From Gemmatimonas phototrophica (GTDB lineage: Bacteria; Gemmatimonadota; Gemmatimonadetes; Gemmatimonadales; Gemmatimonadaceae): a stretch of 64,000 bases of DNA. Below, in pieces: positions 1 to 7,885 of this stretch (its first letter is position 1; each line of letters starts with the position of its first letter). The translations under genes and the position numbers were made by a program. The notes under the pieces were generated by a model. It worked only from the letters and a program-made list of their open reading frames with translations. It ran no database searches and had not been told where the DNA came from. The stretch spans positions 1 to 64,000 of the forward strand of contig CAMBNV010000001.1 in the NCBI GenBank assembly GCA_945869195.1. Direction: 5' to 3'.

Positions 1-112
1 CCACCGGCGCGCGTACCCCGAGGCGTTCGCGGACGGCGTCGGCCGCGCGTCGCGCTTCCCCGGCACCATGCGTCGGCAAATCCGCCGCGCCGTCCGTCTG
101 GGCGGTGTTCAT
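1..112 (-). CDS. Probable purine nucleoside phosphorylase, N-terminal fragment
   Basis: Only the first 37 codons are in the window; the gene runs off the left edge. The ATG at 112-110 overlaps the adenosine deaminase stop codon (ATGA), so the two are translationally coupled. The visible protein starts MNTAQTDG and reaches AADAVRERLGVRAPV, which resembles the helix just before the first phosphate-binding loop of trimeric purine nucleoside phosphorylases. That family cleaves inosine and guanosine with phosphate. The call rests mainly on this short similarity plus context: it directly follows adenosine deaminase, whose product inosine would be the substrate. Another nucleoside-metabolism enzyme is possible. 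Confidence 0.5.
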   Translation of the reverse strand, partial: MNTAQTDGAADLPTHGAGEARRAADAVRERLGVRAPV

Positions 113-1152
113 GCGACCCCCGCGCGCAACGCCGCGAACTCAGCATCCATGCGGGTCACGAGCGCGTCGCGCTCGGCCGGCGGGAGGAACGCATTGGTAA
201 ATCCCTGTCGCGCGAGTGTCATGAGTTCGTCGAATGAGAAGTCGAGATGCTTGGCCGCCAGGCCGTATTCCTTCACCAGATCTGTCCCGCTCATGAGACG
301 GTTGTCGGTGTTGATCGAGACTTGCAGTCCGGCATCAAAATAGCGCCGTAACGGATGCGTGTCGTACGCCGCCGTCGCGCGCGTCTGGACGTTGCTCGTG
401 AGACAGCATTCGATCGCCACACCCGCCGCTTTCACCTCGGCCATCAGCGCCGGGTCGTCGATCAGATGCGTGCCGTGGCCAATGCGATGTGCATGGCACG
501 AGTGCAGGGCGGCAGCGATCGACGACGCACCGTCGCCCTCACCTGCGTGGCAGGTGCACGGAAGACCATGGGTGATACAATGGTCGAACGCCCCCGCATG
601 CAGGTCGGCCGGATTGCCCCGTTCGCCGCCCGCGAGATCAAACCCCACGACACCGTCGTTCTTGAAGTCCACCGCGAGCCAGGCGGCCTCGAGCGACACC
701 GAGGGCGGCATGTTGCGGATCGCACAGACGATCACCCGCGACCTGATGCCGAAGTCGCGCTCGGCGCGCGCGAGCCCGCGCAACGGTGCCTCGACGGCCC
801 GCTCGAGCGTCAGCCCCTCGCGGACGTTGAGGATCGGCGCATACCGCGTTTCGAGGTACCGGACGCCCTCCGTTGCGCAGTCCTCGGCGAGTTCGTAGGC
901 GATCCGCTCCATCGCCTCTTCCTGCTGCATCACCGCCAGCGTCACAGAGAAGCGTTCGATATACTCTTCGAGATTTTGCACGTCATCGACCAGCATGTAC
1001 TCGCGCAGCGCATCGGCGTCGTCGCACGGCATCGATTTGTGCTGGTCGCGTGCGAGCTCGAGCAGCGTCGCCGGCCGGACGGAGCCGTCGAGATGGCAGT
1101 GGAGCTCTGCCTTGGGGATGCGGCGGATCAGCTCGCTCGTGACTACGGTCAT
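109..1152 (-). CDS. add: Adenosine deaminase
   Basis: Hydrolytic deamination of adenosine and deoxyadenosine to inosine in the cytoplasm (purine salvage). The 347-residue protein has the complete family signature: zinc ligands in AELHCHLDGS (His18, His20), the catalytic segment CHAGEG (His202, Glu205), RIGHGTHL (about 223-230) and NTDNRLMSGT with the zinc-binding Asp283. The length is normal for bacterial adenosine deaminases. It is third in a minus-strand operon: its ATG overlaps the stop of the small gene upstream (ATGA at 1152-1149), and its own stop overlaps the start of the next gene. A secreted nucleotidase upstream and a probable phosphorylase downstream suggest a route from extracellular nucleotides to free purine base. 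The related enzyme adenine deaminase is a less likely alternative. Confidence 0.95.
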   Translation of the reverse strand: MTVVTSELIRRIPKAELHCHLDGSVRPATLLELARDQHKSMPCDDADALREYMLVDDVQNLEEYIERFSVTLAVMQQEEAMERIAYELAEDCATEGVRYLETRYAPILNVREGLTLERAVEAPLRGLARAERDFGIRSRVIVCAIRNMPPSVSLEAAWLAVDFKNDGVVGFDLAGGERGNPADLHAGAFDHCITHGLPCTCHAGEGDGASSIAAALHSCHAHRIGHGTHLIDDPALMAEVKAAGVAIECCLTSNVQTRATAAYDTHPLRRYFDAGLQVSINTDNRLMSGTDLVKEYGLAAKHLDFSFDELMTLARQGFTNAFLPPAERDALVTRMDAEFAALRAGVA

Positions 1153-1397
1153 TCGGCGTCCAGCGCGCCCGAGGAGTCGCCACGCTGACGCGCCGACACG
1201 ATCCGCATCACGTAACCGCCCGTCAATAGGGTGTCGGCGGCAACGGGGATCCCGCGACTGTCGGCCACGAGCCGCGTGCCGGCGCGTACCGCCGCGGCCG
1301 AGGCCGCGTCAGCCGCACTGACCGCGTCGATCACCGTGCTCCCAACCGGCACAGAGACACCGGTGCCGTTCACGAATACCCGCAGCGGTTCGTTCAT
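1149..1397 (-). CDS. Small beta-grasp-like protein of unknown function
   Basis: An 82-residue protein between the tandem 5'-nucleotidase and adenosine deaminase genes, overlapping both by ATGA, so it is almost certainly translated. The start (MNEPLRVFVNGTGVSVPVGS, then TVIDAV) resembles the first hairpin and helix of ThiS/MoaD-type beta-grasp proteins. An alanine-rich middle follows and a strand-like segment, GGYVMRIVSARQ, lies near the end. Unlike a true sulfur carrier it does not end in Gly-Gly; the C-terminus is SSGALDAE. It has no signal peptide or membrane segment. A role in nucleoside metabolism is suggested only by its position; no function is assigned. Confidence 0.75.
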   Translation of the reverse strand: MNEPLRVFVNGTGVSVPVGSTVIDAVSAADAASAAAVRAGTRLVADSRGIPVAADTLLTGGYVMRIVSARQRGDSSGALDAE

Positions 1398-4300
1398 CGG
1401 ATCGCGGTGATGCGAGCGGCCTTGAGCGCATTGCTAGGAACGAACCGCCCACCGGCCTGGCCCCGCAGGTAATCCACAAGGACATCGAGGTCCACGCGAC
1501 TGAGTTCTTCCTGTACCGCGTCCGCACCGAGCGCCGCACCGTCCCCGCCCGACGCCATGAAGTCCGTCATGACCACGCGATACAGTCGGCGGTCGTCAAT
1601 GACCGACCCATCACCGAGCGTGGCGCGCCGCAAACGTGCGCCGCGAGGGCCGGCGGGGTCGAACTCGATGCGGATCCCGCTCACGTGATATCGGATACCG
1701 TTGCCTTCGACGAGGGCCTCGAGATACCGACGCAACGCCGCACCGCGAATCGAGACGGCGACCAAACGGTTGCCGAACGGTTGGATCTCGTATAGGTCAC
1801 CCCACGTCACGGTACCGGCGCGCATGTCGGTTCGAATGCCGCCATTGTTCATGACGCCAATGTCCCCTCGGCCGACGATGCGCTGCGCGTCGGCAATGAG
1901 GTTACCGAGCGCGTACTGCGAGCCCTCGCGCGGCAGCCGCTCCGACAGCGCGACGACCGGCGTGTTGATGCGGTCGGCGACGGCCGCCTCGGCCCGCCGC
2001 ACGAGCTGGGCCACCACAGGGTCCGGCGTGATACTGTCGCTCGTGACCGTGCGAATCTCGGGACGTGTCGGCTGCGTACCTGGCGCACCCACCGCAATGT
2101 CGATCACGCCGAGGGAACGCGCACTCGACCGCGCCTGCACGATCGGAATGCCATTCACCACAGTGCCGATCGGCGAGTGCGTATGTCCACTGACGATCGC
2201 GTCCACCTCACCCGGCGCAAGCGCGGTCGCAATCGCAATGATGTCGCCATCGCATTTATCGGGATCATCTCGGTCGCAAAAGCCGCCGATGTGTGCCACC
2301 ACGACCACCGCCTCGGCGCCGCGCGCGCGGAGGGCCTTGGCCCGCGCGCGGATCACGGGTACTGGCGCCACAAAGCGGAGGTCGGCGACGTGCTTTGGCA
2401 TCGTCGTGCGGGGCGTCGCCTCATCCGCCAGCCCGATCACCCCCACCTTCATACCCTCCACCACGAGCAGCGTATCGTCAGGAATCCATGGCACGTCACG
2501 CCCATCGGCGTAGGTCACGTTGGCCCCAAGGATCGGCGCACCGAACTCGCGCATCCGGGTCCGCAGCGTGTCCTGACCCCAGTCGAACTCGTGATTACCC
2601 AGGGCGCCGGCCCGAACACCGAACGCATGAAAGATGTCGATCGCGGTCCGCCCGAAGGCGAGGTTCGACGCGGGGGTGCCTTGAAAGAGGTCACCGCCGT
2701 GCAACACCACCGAGACACACGCAGGCTGACACTCGGTGCGGGCTCGCGCGATCATCGCCGCGAGCTCTGCAGCGCCGCCGCGATTTCCCGCGGTGCCGTC
2801 GGGCCGTTTGGAGAAGGCCCCATGGAAGTCATTGAACGCGATCACCCGCAGCGAACGCCGCGGCGGCAAGAGCCGCCAGTTATCCACAAACACAGCTTCC
2901 GGCACGAGCTGTCCGACGCGGCGGACCTCGGCCACGAGGAGTTCACGGATCTCCATCGGCGACTCAAACACCACCGGCGCGCCGACGAGCATCGAATAGC
3001 CGCCCGCACCGCCAGCTCGGTAGTTGTTCACCGCGACGGTGAAGCTGTCGTGGTCGGCAATCGGTCGGCCACGATAACGAAGCCCGACGATCCGCGCGCC
3101 CATTGGTCGCGACAAATCAATCGCATACTCAGCGCCGGCGATGATGTCGTAGTTGTAGCCCGGGATACTCGCATCGGTCCGCGTGCGCTGCCCACCGCGT
3201 CCGTCAGGTTCCACGACGAAGTAGCGCGCGCTGTGCTCGAGAAAGGCGCGCACCTGCGCGCCACTCAGGCGCACGACGCGCAACGTGTTCTCGTACGGGT
3301 AGAGCTGCGCGATCTGCGCGACGGTGATCGGCCCTGGTGCGAGCGCGGCGTCGAGGGTGAACGCCGAGGCGATGCTCAAGTCGGCACCGGTCGCCTTCAA
3401 CTGCACCGCCTGAATGAGATCGATCAGCGCCATATCGCGTGTCCGGGCCGAGTCGCTGCGCCAGGCGACATCGGTACGCCCGATGACCTCGGTCGAGTAG
3501 CGGACGGCGGCGGCGTGAGCCCGCGCGACGACACTGACCACCGCCGGCGACTCGACGCGCCCACGTACCGGCACCACCGTGCCACGTTTCGTGGAGACGG
3601 TCCACTTCCCGCCCAACTTCTTCATGGAAAGCGTCGCGACGGCGACGCTCGTCGCCCAATTCCGCGGCTGCATGACCAGCACCCCATTAATCGACGTGTC
3701 GGCGACTTCACGGTGCGAGTGTCCGAAGACGATCAGGTCGACCCCGGGCACGTCGCGCGCCACGCGTGCGATCACATTCTCGCTCGCGAACCCGCTCGAC
3801 ACCGTGTCATATGAGGACTCGCCGTCGAGACCTGAATGCGCCACGACGACGACCAGATCGGCCCCGTCGCGACGTGCGGCAGCCACCTTAGCGGGCAGCG
3901 CCGCAACGATGTCGGTCAGGCGCAACCGACCGCGCAGATGATCGCGATCCCAGACCATCGCCCCCGGCGTGGTCACCCCGATGATCGCCACCTTCACACC
4001 AGCACGCGTGACCTGCTTCACTGCCTCATACGTTCGTCCGCCGTCGAGCCGCACGGAGTTGGCCGAAAGAAAGGGGAAGCGAGCCTGCTCGGCCGCGCGG
4101 TCCAGCAGGCTTAGCCCGTAGTTGAACTCATGATTGCCGACCGCAGCCGCGTCGTAGCGCATCGTATTCATTGCGGCGATCACCGGATGCGGGGCCAGCG
4201 AGTCGATCCGCCCGGCGACGAACGTCATGGGATTGCCCTGCAGCAGGTCGCCCGCATCCACGAGAATCACGCGGCCGGGGTTGCTGGCTCGCAGCGAGTC

Positions 4301-4498
4301 GAGAATGGTCGCCGCGCGCGCGAGCCCGCGGGCCGGATCGTCTGCATTAGCGTAGTAGTCCCAACCCCGCAGACGGCCATGGACGTCAGTGGTTGCGGCG
4401 ATCTTCAACTCGACCGACTCCTGTGCTTCAAGCCGGAGGGCCAGGAGGGGGAGCAGAGCGAGTGAGACGATCGGGAGGAGCCGGCGGGTCGTTGGCAT
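1394..4498 (-). CDS. Secreted tandem two-domain 5'-nucleotidase / cyclic phosphodiesterase
   Basis: An exported enzyme carrying two complete UshA/CpdB-like units in one 1034-residue chain. The ATG at 4498 is preferred over upstream in-frame starts because it gives a clean signal peptide (MPTTRRLLPIVSLALL, cut near LEAQ). Unit 1 has TTDVHGRL (Asp38, His40), DAGDLLQGNP, GNHEFNYG and FGHSHREV, then a 5'-nucleotidase C-terminal domain. Unit 2 begins near residue 550 with FNDFHGAFS, HGGDLFQGTP, GNHEFDWG, SGHTHSP and a second C-terminal domain including NNGGIRTDMRAG. Each unit should bind two metals and hydrolyse nucleotides or 2',3'-cyclic nucleotides outside the cytoplasm. Family members normally have one unit. 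It heads the purine operon and overlaps the next gene by ATGA. Substrate split between the units is unknown. Confidence 0.92.
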   Translation of the reverse strand: MPTTRRLLPIVSLALLPLLALRLEAQESVELKIAATTDVHGRLRGWDYYANADDPARGLARAATILDSLRASNPGRVILVDAGDLLQGNPMTFVAGRIDSLAPHPVIAAMNTMRYDAAAVGNHEFNYGLSLLDRAAEQARFPFLSANSVRLDGGRTYEAVKQVTRAGVKVAIIGVTTPGAMVWDRDHLRGRLRLTDIVAALPAKVAAARRDGADLVVVVAHSGLDGESSYDTVSSGFASENVIARVARDVPGVDLIVFGHSHREVADTSINGVLVMQPRNWATSVAVATLSMKKLGGKWTVSTKRGTVVPVRGRVESPAVVSVVARAHAAAVRYSTEVIGRTDVAWRSDSARTRDMALIDLIQAVQLKATGADLSIASAFTLDAALAPGPITVAQIAQLYPYENTLRVVRLSGAQVRAFLEHSARYFVVEPDGRGGQRTRTDASIPGYNYDIIAGAEYAIDLSRPMGARIVGLRYRGRPIADHDSFTVAVNNYRAGGAGGYSMLVGAPVVFESPMEIRELLVAEVRRVGQLVPEAVFVDNWRLLPPRRSLRVIAFNDFHGAFSKRPDGTAGNRGGAAELAAMIARARTECQPACVSVVLHGGDLFQGTPASNLAFGRTAIDIFHAFGVRAGALGNHEFDWGQDTLRTRMREFGAPILGANVTYADGRDVPWIPDDTLLVVEGMKVGVIGLADEATPRTTMPKHVADLRFVAPVPVIRARAKALRARGAEAVVVVAHIGGFCDRDDPDKCDGDIIAIATALAPGEVDAIVSGHTHSPIGTVVNGIPIVQARSSARSLGVIDIAVGAPGTQPTRPEIRTVTSDSITPDPVVAQLVRRAEAAVADRINTPVVALSERLPREGSQYALGNLIADAQRIVGRGDIGVMNNGGIRTDMRAGTVTWGDLYEIQPFGNRLVAVSIRGAALRRYLEALVEGNGIRYHVSGIRIEFDPAGPRGARLRRATLGDGSVIDDRRLYRVVMTDFMASGGDGAALGADAVQEELSRVDLDVLVDYLRGQAGGRFVPSNALKAARITAIR

Positions 4499-4674
4499 CA
4501 GGCAAGCTAGCGCCATTCGGCCGGCAATAACGAGGGTGGGCGGTTGACGGCCTCCGTGGCCCCCCCCCAACTTCCAGCCGCGCGCCGATACACGACCGTG
4601 ACGGCTTCGGGACTGCACGGTAGGCTTTTCGCCAGGCATCTTTATTCCGTGCCCCATCCTCGCTCCGCCTCACT
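4499..4674. promoter_or_regulatory. Divergent intergenic region with a 9-C tract
   Basis: A 176-base region between the divergent nucleotidase operon and uridine kinase; promoters for both must lie here or just inside the genes. The only striking feature is an uninterrupted run of nine C at 4560-4568. I could not identify convincing -33/-7 or -35/-10 pairs on either strand. Confidence 0.35.
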
Positions 4675-5301
4675 GTGAAACCGCTGATCATTGGCATCGC
4701 CGGGGGCACCGGCTCTGGCAAGTCGACCGTTGCGCAGCGCGTGGCAGACACTCTGCGACCGGCGCAGGCGGCGTTCATCGACATGGACGCCTATTATCGC
4801 GATCATAGCCACCTCGCGTTCGAAGAACGGCGACAGGTGAACTGGGACCATCCCGACGTCTTCGACACCGGGCTGCTCGCGGAGCACCTCGAGGCGCTCC
4901 GGCGCGGCGAAGCGATCCAGAAGCCTGTGTACGATTTCGTGACCCATGCGCGCGCACGAGAGAGCGTACGGATCGAGCCGGCCGAGGTCATCGTGATTGA
5001 CGGCATCCTGCTGTTGGTCGACGAGCGCGTCCGGCGCTTCTGCGACGTGAAGGTTTTCGTCGACACCGACGCCGACATTCGGCTGATCCGCCGCATCCGG
5101 CGCGACATGGCCGTGCGCGGACGCCCGCTCGAGGAGATCCTCGATCAATATCTCAACACCGTGCAACCGATGCACCTCCAGTTCGTCGAGCCAAGCAAGC
5201 GGTACGCCGACGTCATCATCCCGCGGGGCGGCGAGAACACGGTCGCGATCGACCTCCTCTTGGCGTCAATCCCACGACGACTCGACGGGACTCGGGCATG
5301 A
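4675..5301 (+). CDS. udk: Uridine kinase
   Basis: Phosphorylates uridine and cytidine to UMP and CMP with ATP or GTP (pyrimidine salvage, cytoplasm). The 208-residue protein has a P-loop near its start (GIAGGTGSGKST), the nucleoside-binding segment MDAYYRDHSHL, NWDHPDVFD, a VIDGILLL strand and the lid region RRIRRDMAVRGR, all typical of Udk. Length matches the family. The start is GTG at 4675; no earlier start is compatible with the P-loop position. Its stop overlaps the ATG of the response regulator (ATGA at 5298-5301), so it is co-transcribed with the PhoBR-like pair, although no direct functional link is evident. Confidence 0.93.
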   Translation: MKPLIIGIAGGTGSGKSTVAQRVADTLRPAQAAFIDMDAYYRDHSHLAFEERRQVNWDHPDVFDTGLLAEHLEALRRGEAIQKPVYDFVTHARARESVRIEPAEVIVIDGILLLVDERVRRFCDVKVFVDTDADIRLIRRIRRDMAVRGRPLEEILDQYLNTVQPMHLQFVEPSKRYADVIIPRGGENTVAIDLLLASIPRRLDGTRA

Positions 5302-6014
5302 CGGCACCCGCCGCGGGGGGCGAGCGTATCCTTGTGGTCGACGACGAGCCAGACATCGTGGCGCTCGTGGTCTATCATCTCGCGAAATCGGGCTACAGAG
5401 TCTCGTCGGCCTCGTCAGGGTCCGATGCGCTTGCGACCGCCAGGCGCGAGCGGCCGTCCCTCATCGTGCTCGACCTCATGCTCCCCGGGATGTCCGGCTT
5501 TGAGGTGCTCGAAAAACTGCGCTACGACGAGTCGACGGCAGGGATCGCGGTGCTGATGCTTACGGCCCGCAAGGAAGAGCCCGACCGCATTCGCGGCCTC
5601 GAGCTTGGCGCCGACGATTATCTGACGAAGCCCTTCAGTCCGCAGGAGCTCGTGCTTCGCGTCGCCGCGATCCTCCGTCGCGTCGCGACCGGCGGCGAGG
5701 TGAAAGACATCCTCACCATCGGCCCTATTCGCGTGGACCGCTCGGGCCACCGCGTCACGGTCAACGACCTTGAGGTTGAGCTCACACCCACGGAATACAA
5801 GCTGCTCATGACGTTGGCCGATCGACGCGGACGGGTGCAGGCGCGCGCGCAGCTGCTCGAGACCGTCTGGGACGCCGCGCCCGACGTCCAGACGCGGACC
5901 GTCGACATGCACATCCAACGTCTGCGCACCAAACTGTACCCCGCGGGCGACCTGATCGAGACGGTCCGCGGGTTCGGCTACCGATTGCAAATCCCAAGCA
6001 CTCGAGAGGGCTGA
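5298..6014 (+). CDS. phoB: OmpR/PhoB-family response regulator
   Basis: A 238-residue two-component regulator. The receiver domain (about 10-125) has the acidic pair Asp15/Asp16, phospho-acceptor Asp59 in LIVLDLMLPGMSG, the Thr of LMLTAR and the Lys of YLTKPF. A winged-helix DNA-binding domain (about 140-235) carries ELTPTEYKLL and the recognition region TRTVDMHIQRLRTKL, ending in RGFGYRL. It sits eight bases ahead of a PhoR-like kinase. The PhoB assignment is supported by the TARKEEPDRI-type receiver, the kinase partner, and the ppx, ppk and pit genes nearby; another OmpR-class role cannot be excluded from sequence alone. Confidence 0.85.
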   Translation: MTAPAAGGERILVVDDEPDIVALVVYHLAKSGYRVSSASSGSDALATARRERPSLIVLDLMLPGMSGFEVLEKLRYDESTAGIAVLMLTARKEEPDRIRGLELGADDYLTKPFSPQELVLRVAAILRRVATGGEVKDILTIGPIRVDRSGHRVTVNDLEVELTPTEYKLLMTLADRRGRVQARAQLLETVWDAAPDVQTRTVDMHIQRLRTKLYPAGDLIETVRGFGYRLQIPSTREG

Positions 6015-6021
6015 GGCCACC

Positions 6022-7740
6022 GTGCGCCTCACCCAACGACTCCTCCTCGGCGCCCTTCTCGTGGTTGGGTTTCTCTCGGTCTTCATCGTGACGATGGTGG
6101 ACCGTCAGCTCGACGAGCGACTGCACGAGGACGCCAAGGACTTCTTGGCACGCGAGGCGAGACTCGTCGGTGCGGCCTGGCAACGGGACTCGCGCTTTTC
6201 CGACTCACTCGCTGATCGCAGCGGCGCGGCAATTGGTCGGCGCGTGACACTCGTCCGACCAGACGGCGTCGTGATCGGTGACTCCGAGTTCAACGACGCC
6301 GGCCTCACGGCGCTGCAGAATCATTCAATGCGGCCCGAGGTCGCCACCGCACTGGGCGGCGCCGTCGGTACCTCGCGTCGGCCCTCGCCCTCCACCGGCG
6401 ACGTGGAGTTATACGTCGCCGTTCCTGTCGAGGGACTCGGCGTCGCCCGCGTTTCGCTCCCCACGGCGGGCCTTGACGCGGTCATTGACGCCGCGCGGCG
6501 CGAGGTGGCGACTGCGGCGCTGCTCGCGCTACTCGGCGCCCTGGTGATTGCATTCTTTTTCTCGCGGTCGGTCTCGCGTCCCATCGAGGAGCTGCGCGAC
6601 GTCGCGCGTGCCCTCGCGGACGGCGACCTCGCGCGACGCCCAACTCTGCGGGCACCCGGTGAGGTGGGCGAGGTCGCCGTCGCACTCCGCCAGCTCGCCG
6701 AGCAGCTCACCGCCCGCCTCCGCGCACGCGAGGCCGATGAGACCCTCTTGCTGCAACTCACCGAATCGTTGCACGAAGGGGTGATCGCGGTCGACATCGC
6801 GCAACAGGTCGTTCGCATCAACGAGACCGCGCGCCGACTGCTCGGGATGACCGGGGCGCTCCCCTTCCCGATGGATCAGCTGCCGCGCGACGTCGTGCTC
6901 CGGGATGCGCTGCTGGCGGCATTCACTGGCGAAACTACCGCGGACACCGAGCTCGTCATTTCAGGCCGCACGCTCAATGTCACAGCACGACCGCTGCACG
7001 ACGGTGGCGCCGTCCTCGCGTTGTTTGACCTCACGCGACTCCGGCGGCTCGAGGCCGTACGCCGCGACTTCGTCGCCAATGTTTCGCACGAACTCCGAAC
7101 GCCACTCACGGTCGTCAGCGGGTTTGCAGAGACGCTCGCCAGCGAGGACGTGCCCTACGACGCCCGCCGCAGCTTTGCTGAGCGCATCCTCGGGAACACG
7201 CGTCGCATGCAACGCCTTGTCGATGAGCTGCTCGACCTCTCGCGGATCGAGTCCGGCGGCTGGATCCCCAATCCCCAACCGGTGGCAGTCCCGGACGTCG
7301 CTAACGAGGTCATCTCCGCCGTGCACGATGCGGGGACGCAGAAGGGTCTCGCCCTGATCGCTGAGATCGCGCCGGAGGCCGCCGTGCTGTTCGCCGATCC
7401 GACCGCCCTGCGTCAGGTCCTCGGAAATCTCGTGGACAATGCGATGCGCCACACCTCGGCCGGGGAGGTCGTGCTGTTTGCTCGGCGACAGGAGGGGGGC
7501 GTACTGGTCGGCGTCCGCGATACCGGCATCGGGATCGCCGCCGAGCATCTGCCGCGCATTTTCGAACGATTCTATCGCGTCGACGCAAGTCGCTCGAGGG
7601 ATCAGGGTGGCACCGGTCTTGGCCTCGCGATCGTGAAGCACCTGGTGGAAGCGCACGGGGGCCGTGTGCGCTCGGCGAGCGTGTTGGCGCGCGGCACGGA
7701 GATCACCGCGTATTTCCCCGATCGAGAGGTCCGCCCCTAA
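6022..7740 (+). CDS. phoR: PhoR-like sensor histidine kinase
   Basis: A 572-residue inner-membrane kinase, GTG start at 6022. Order: transmembrane helix (about 7-26), an extracytoplasmic sensor region (27-160), a second helix rich in Ala/Leu/Phe (about 161-181), HAMP (182-235), a short PAS-like region (240-340), dimerisation/phospho-acceptor domain with His356 in VANVSHELRTPL, and an ATPase domain with N box (LGNLVDNAMRHT), G1 (VGVRDTGIGI), F box (FERFYRVD) and G2 (GGTGLGLAIVKHL). Architecture matches PhoR/ResE-type kinases. It is the probable partner of the regulator upstream. A periplasmic sensor is larger than in enteric PhoR, which instead relies on Pst/PhoU; this is of interest because phoU is broken nearby. 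Confidence 0.87.
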   Translation: MRLTQRLLLGALLVVGFLSVFIVTMVDRQLDERLHEDAKDFLAREARLVGAAWQRDSRFSDSLADRSGAAIGRRVTLVRPDGVVIGDSEFNDAGLTALQNHSMRPEVATALGGAVGTSRRPSPSTGDVELYVAVPVEGLGVARVSLPTAGLDAVIDAARREVATAALLALLGALVIAFFFSRSVSRPIEELRDVARALADGDLARRPTLRAPGEVGEVAVALRQLAEQLTARLRAREADETLLLQLTESLHEGVIAVDIAQQVVRINETARRLLGMTGALPFPMDQLPRDVVLRDALLAAFTGETTADTELVISGRTLNVTARPLHDGGAVLALFDLTRLRRLEAVRRDFVANVSHELRTPLTVVSGFAETLASEDVPYDARRSFAERILGNTRRMQRLVDELLDLSRIESGGWIPNPQPVAVPDVANEVISAVHDAGTQKGLALIAEIAPEAAVLFADPTALRQVLGNLVDNAMRHTSAGEVVLFARRQEGGVLVGVRDTGIGIAAEHLPRIFERFYRVDASRSRDQGGTGLGLAIVKHLVEAHGGRVRSASVLARGTEITAYFPDREVRP

Positions 7741-7885
7741 GTCGCGGCTGGCGGGGGCTCCCAACGGACCCGTTACGCGACTGTTGCAAAGCCGTGGGGT
7801 GCCCGGTACCGGCTCAGGGGAAGTTTGATCTGTTCGACGGGCCCGTCCCGCCGAGCCCCAACCCATCAAACACCACGAGACGCCC

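Noticed and set aside
2177-3814. 545-codon open frame on the plus strand opposite the nucleotidase
   Set aside because: Shadow of a real gene in a high-GC region; the opposite strand has complete nucleotidase motifs and the translation lacks any recognisable domain.
7741-7885. Pho box before the TonB receptor
   Set aside because: A GACTGTTGCA stretch looked suggestive, but no two 7-base CTGTCAT-like direct repeats with 4-base spacing are present.
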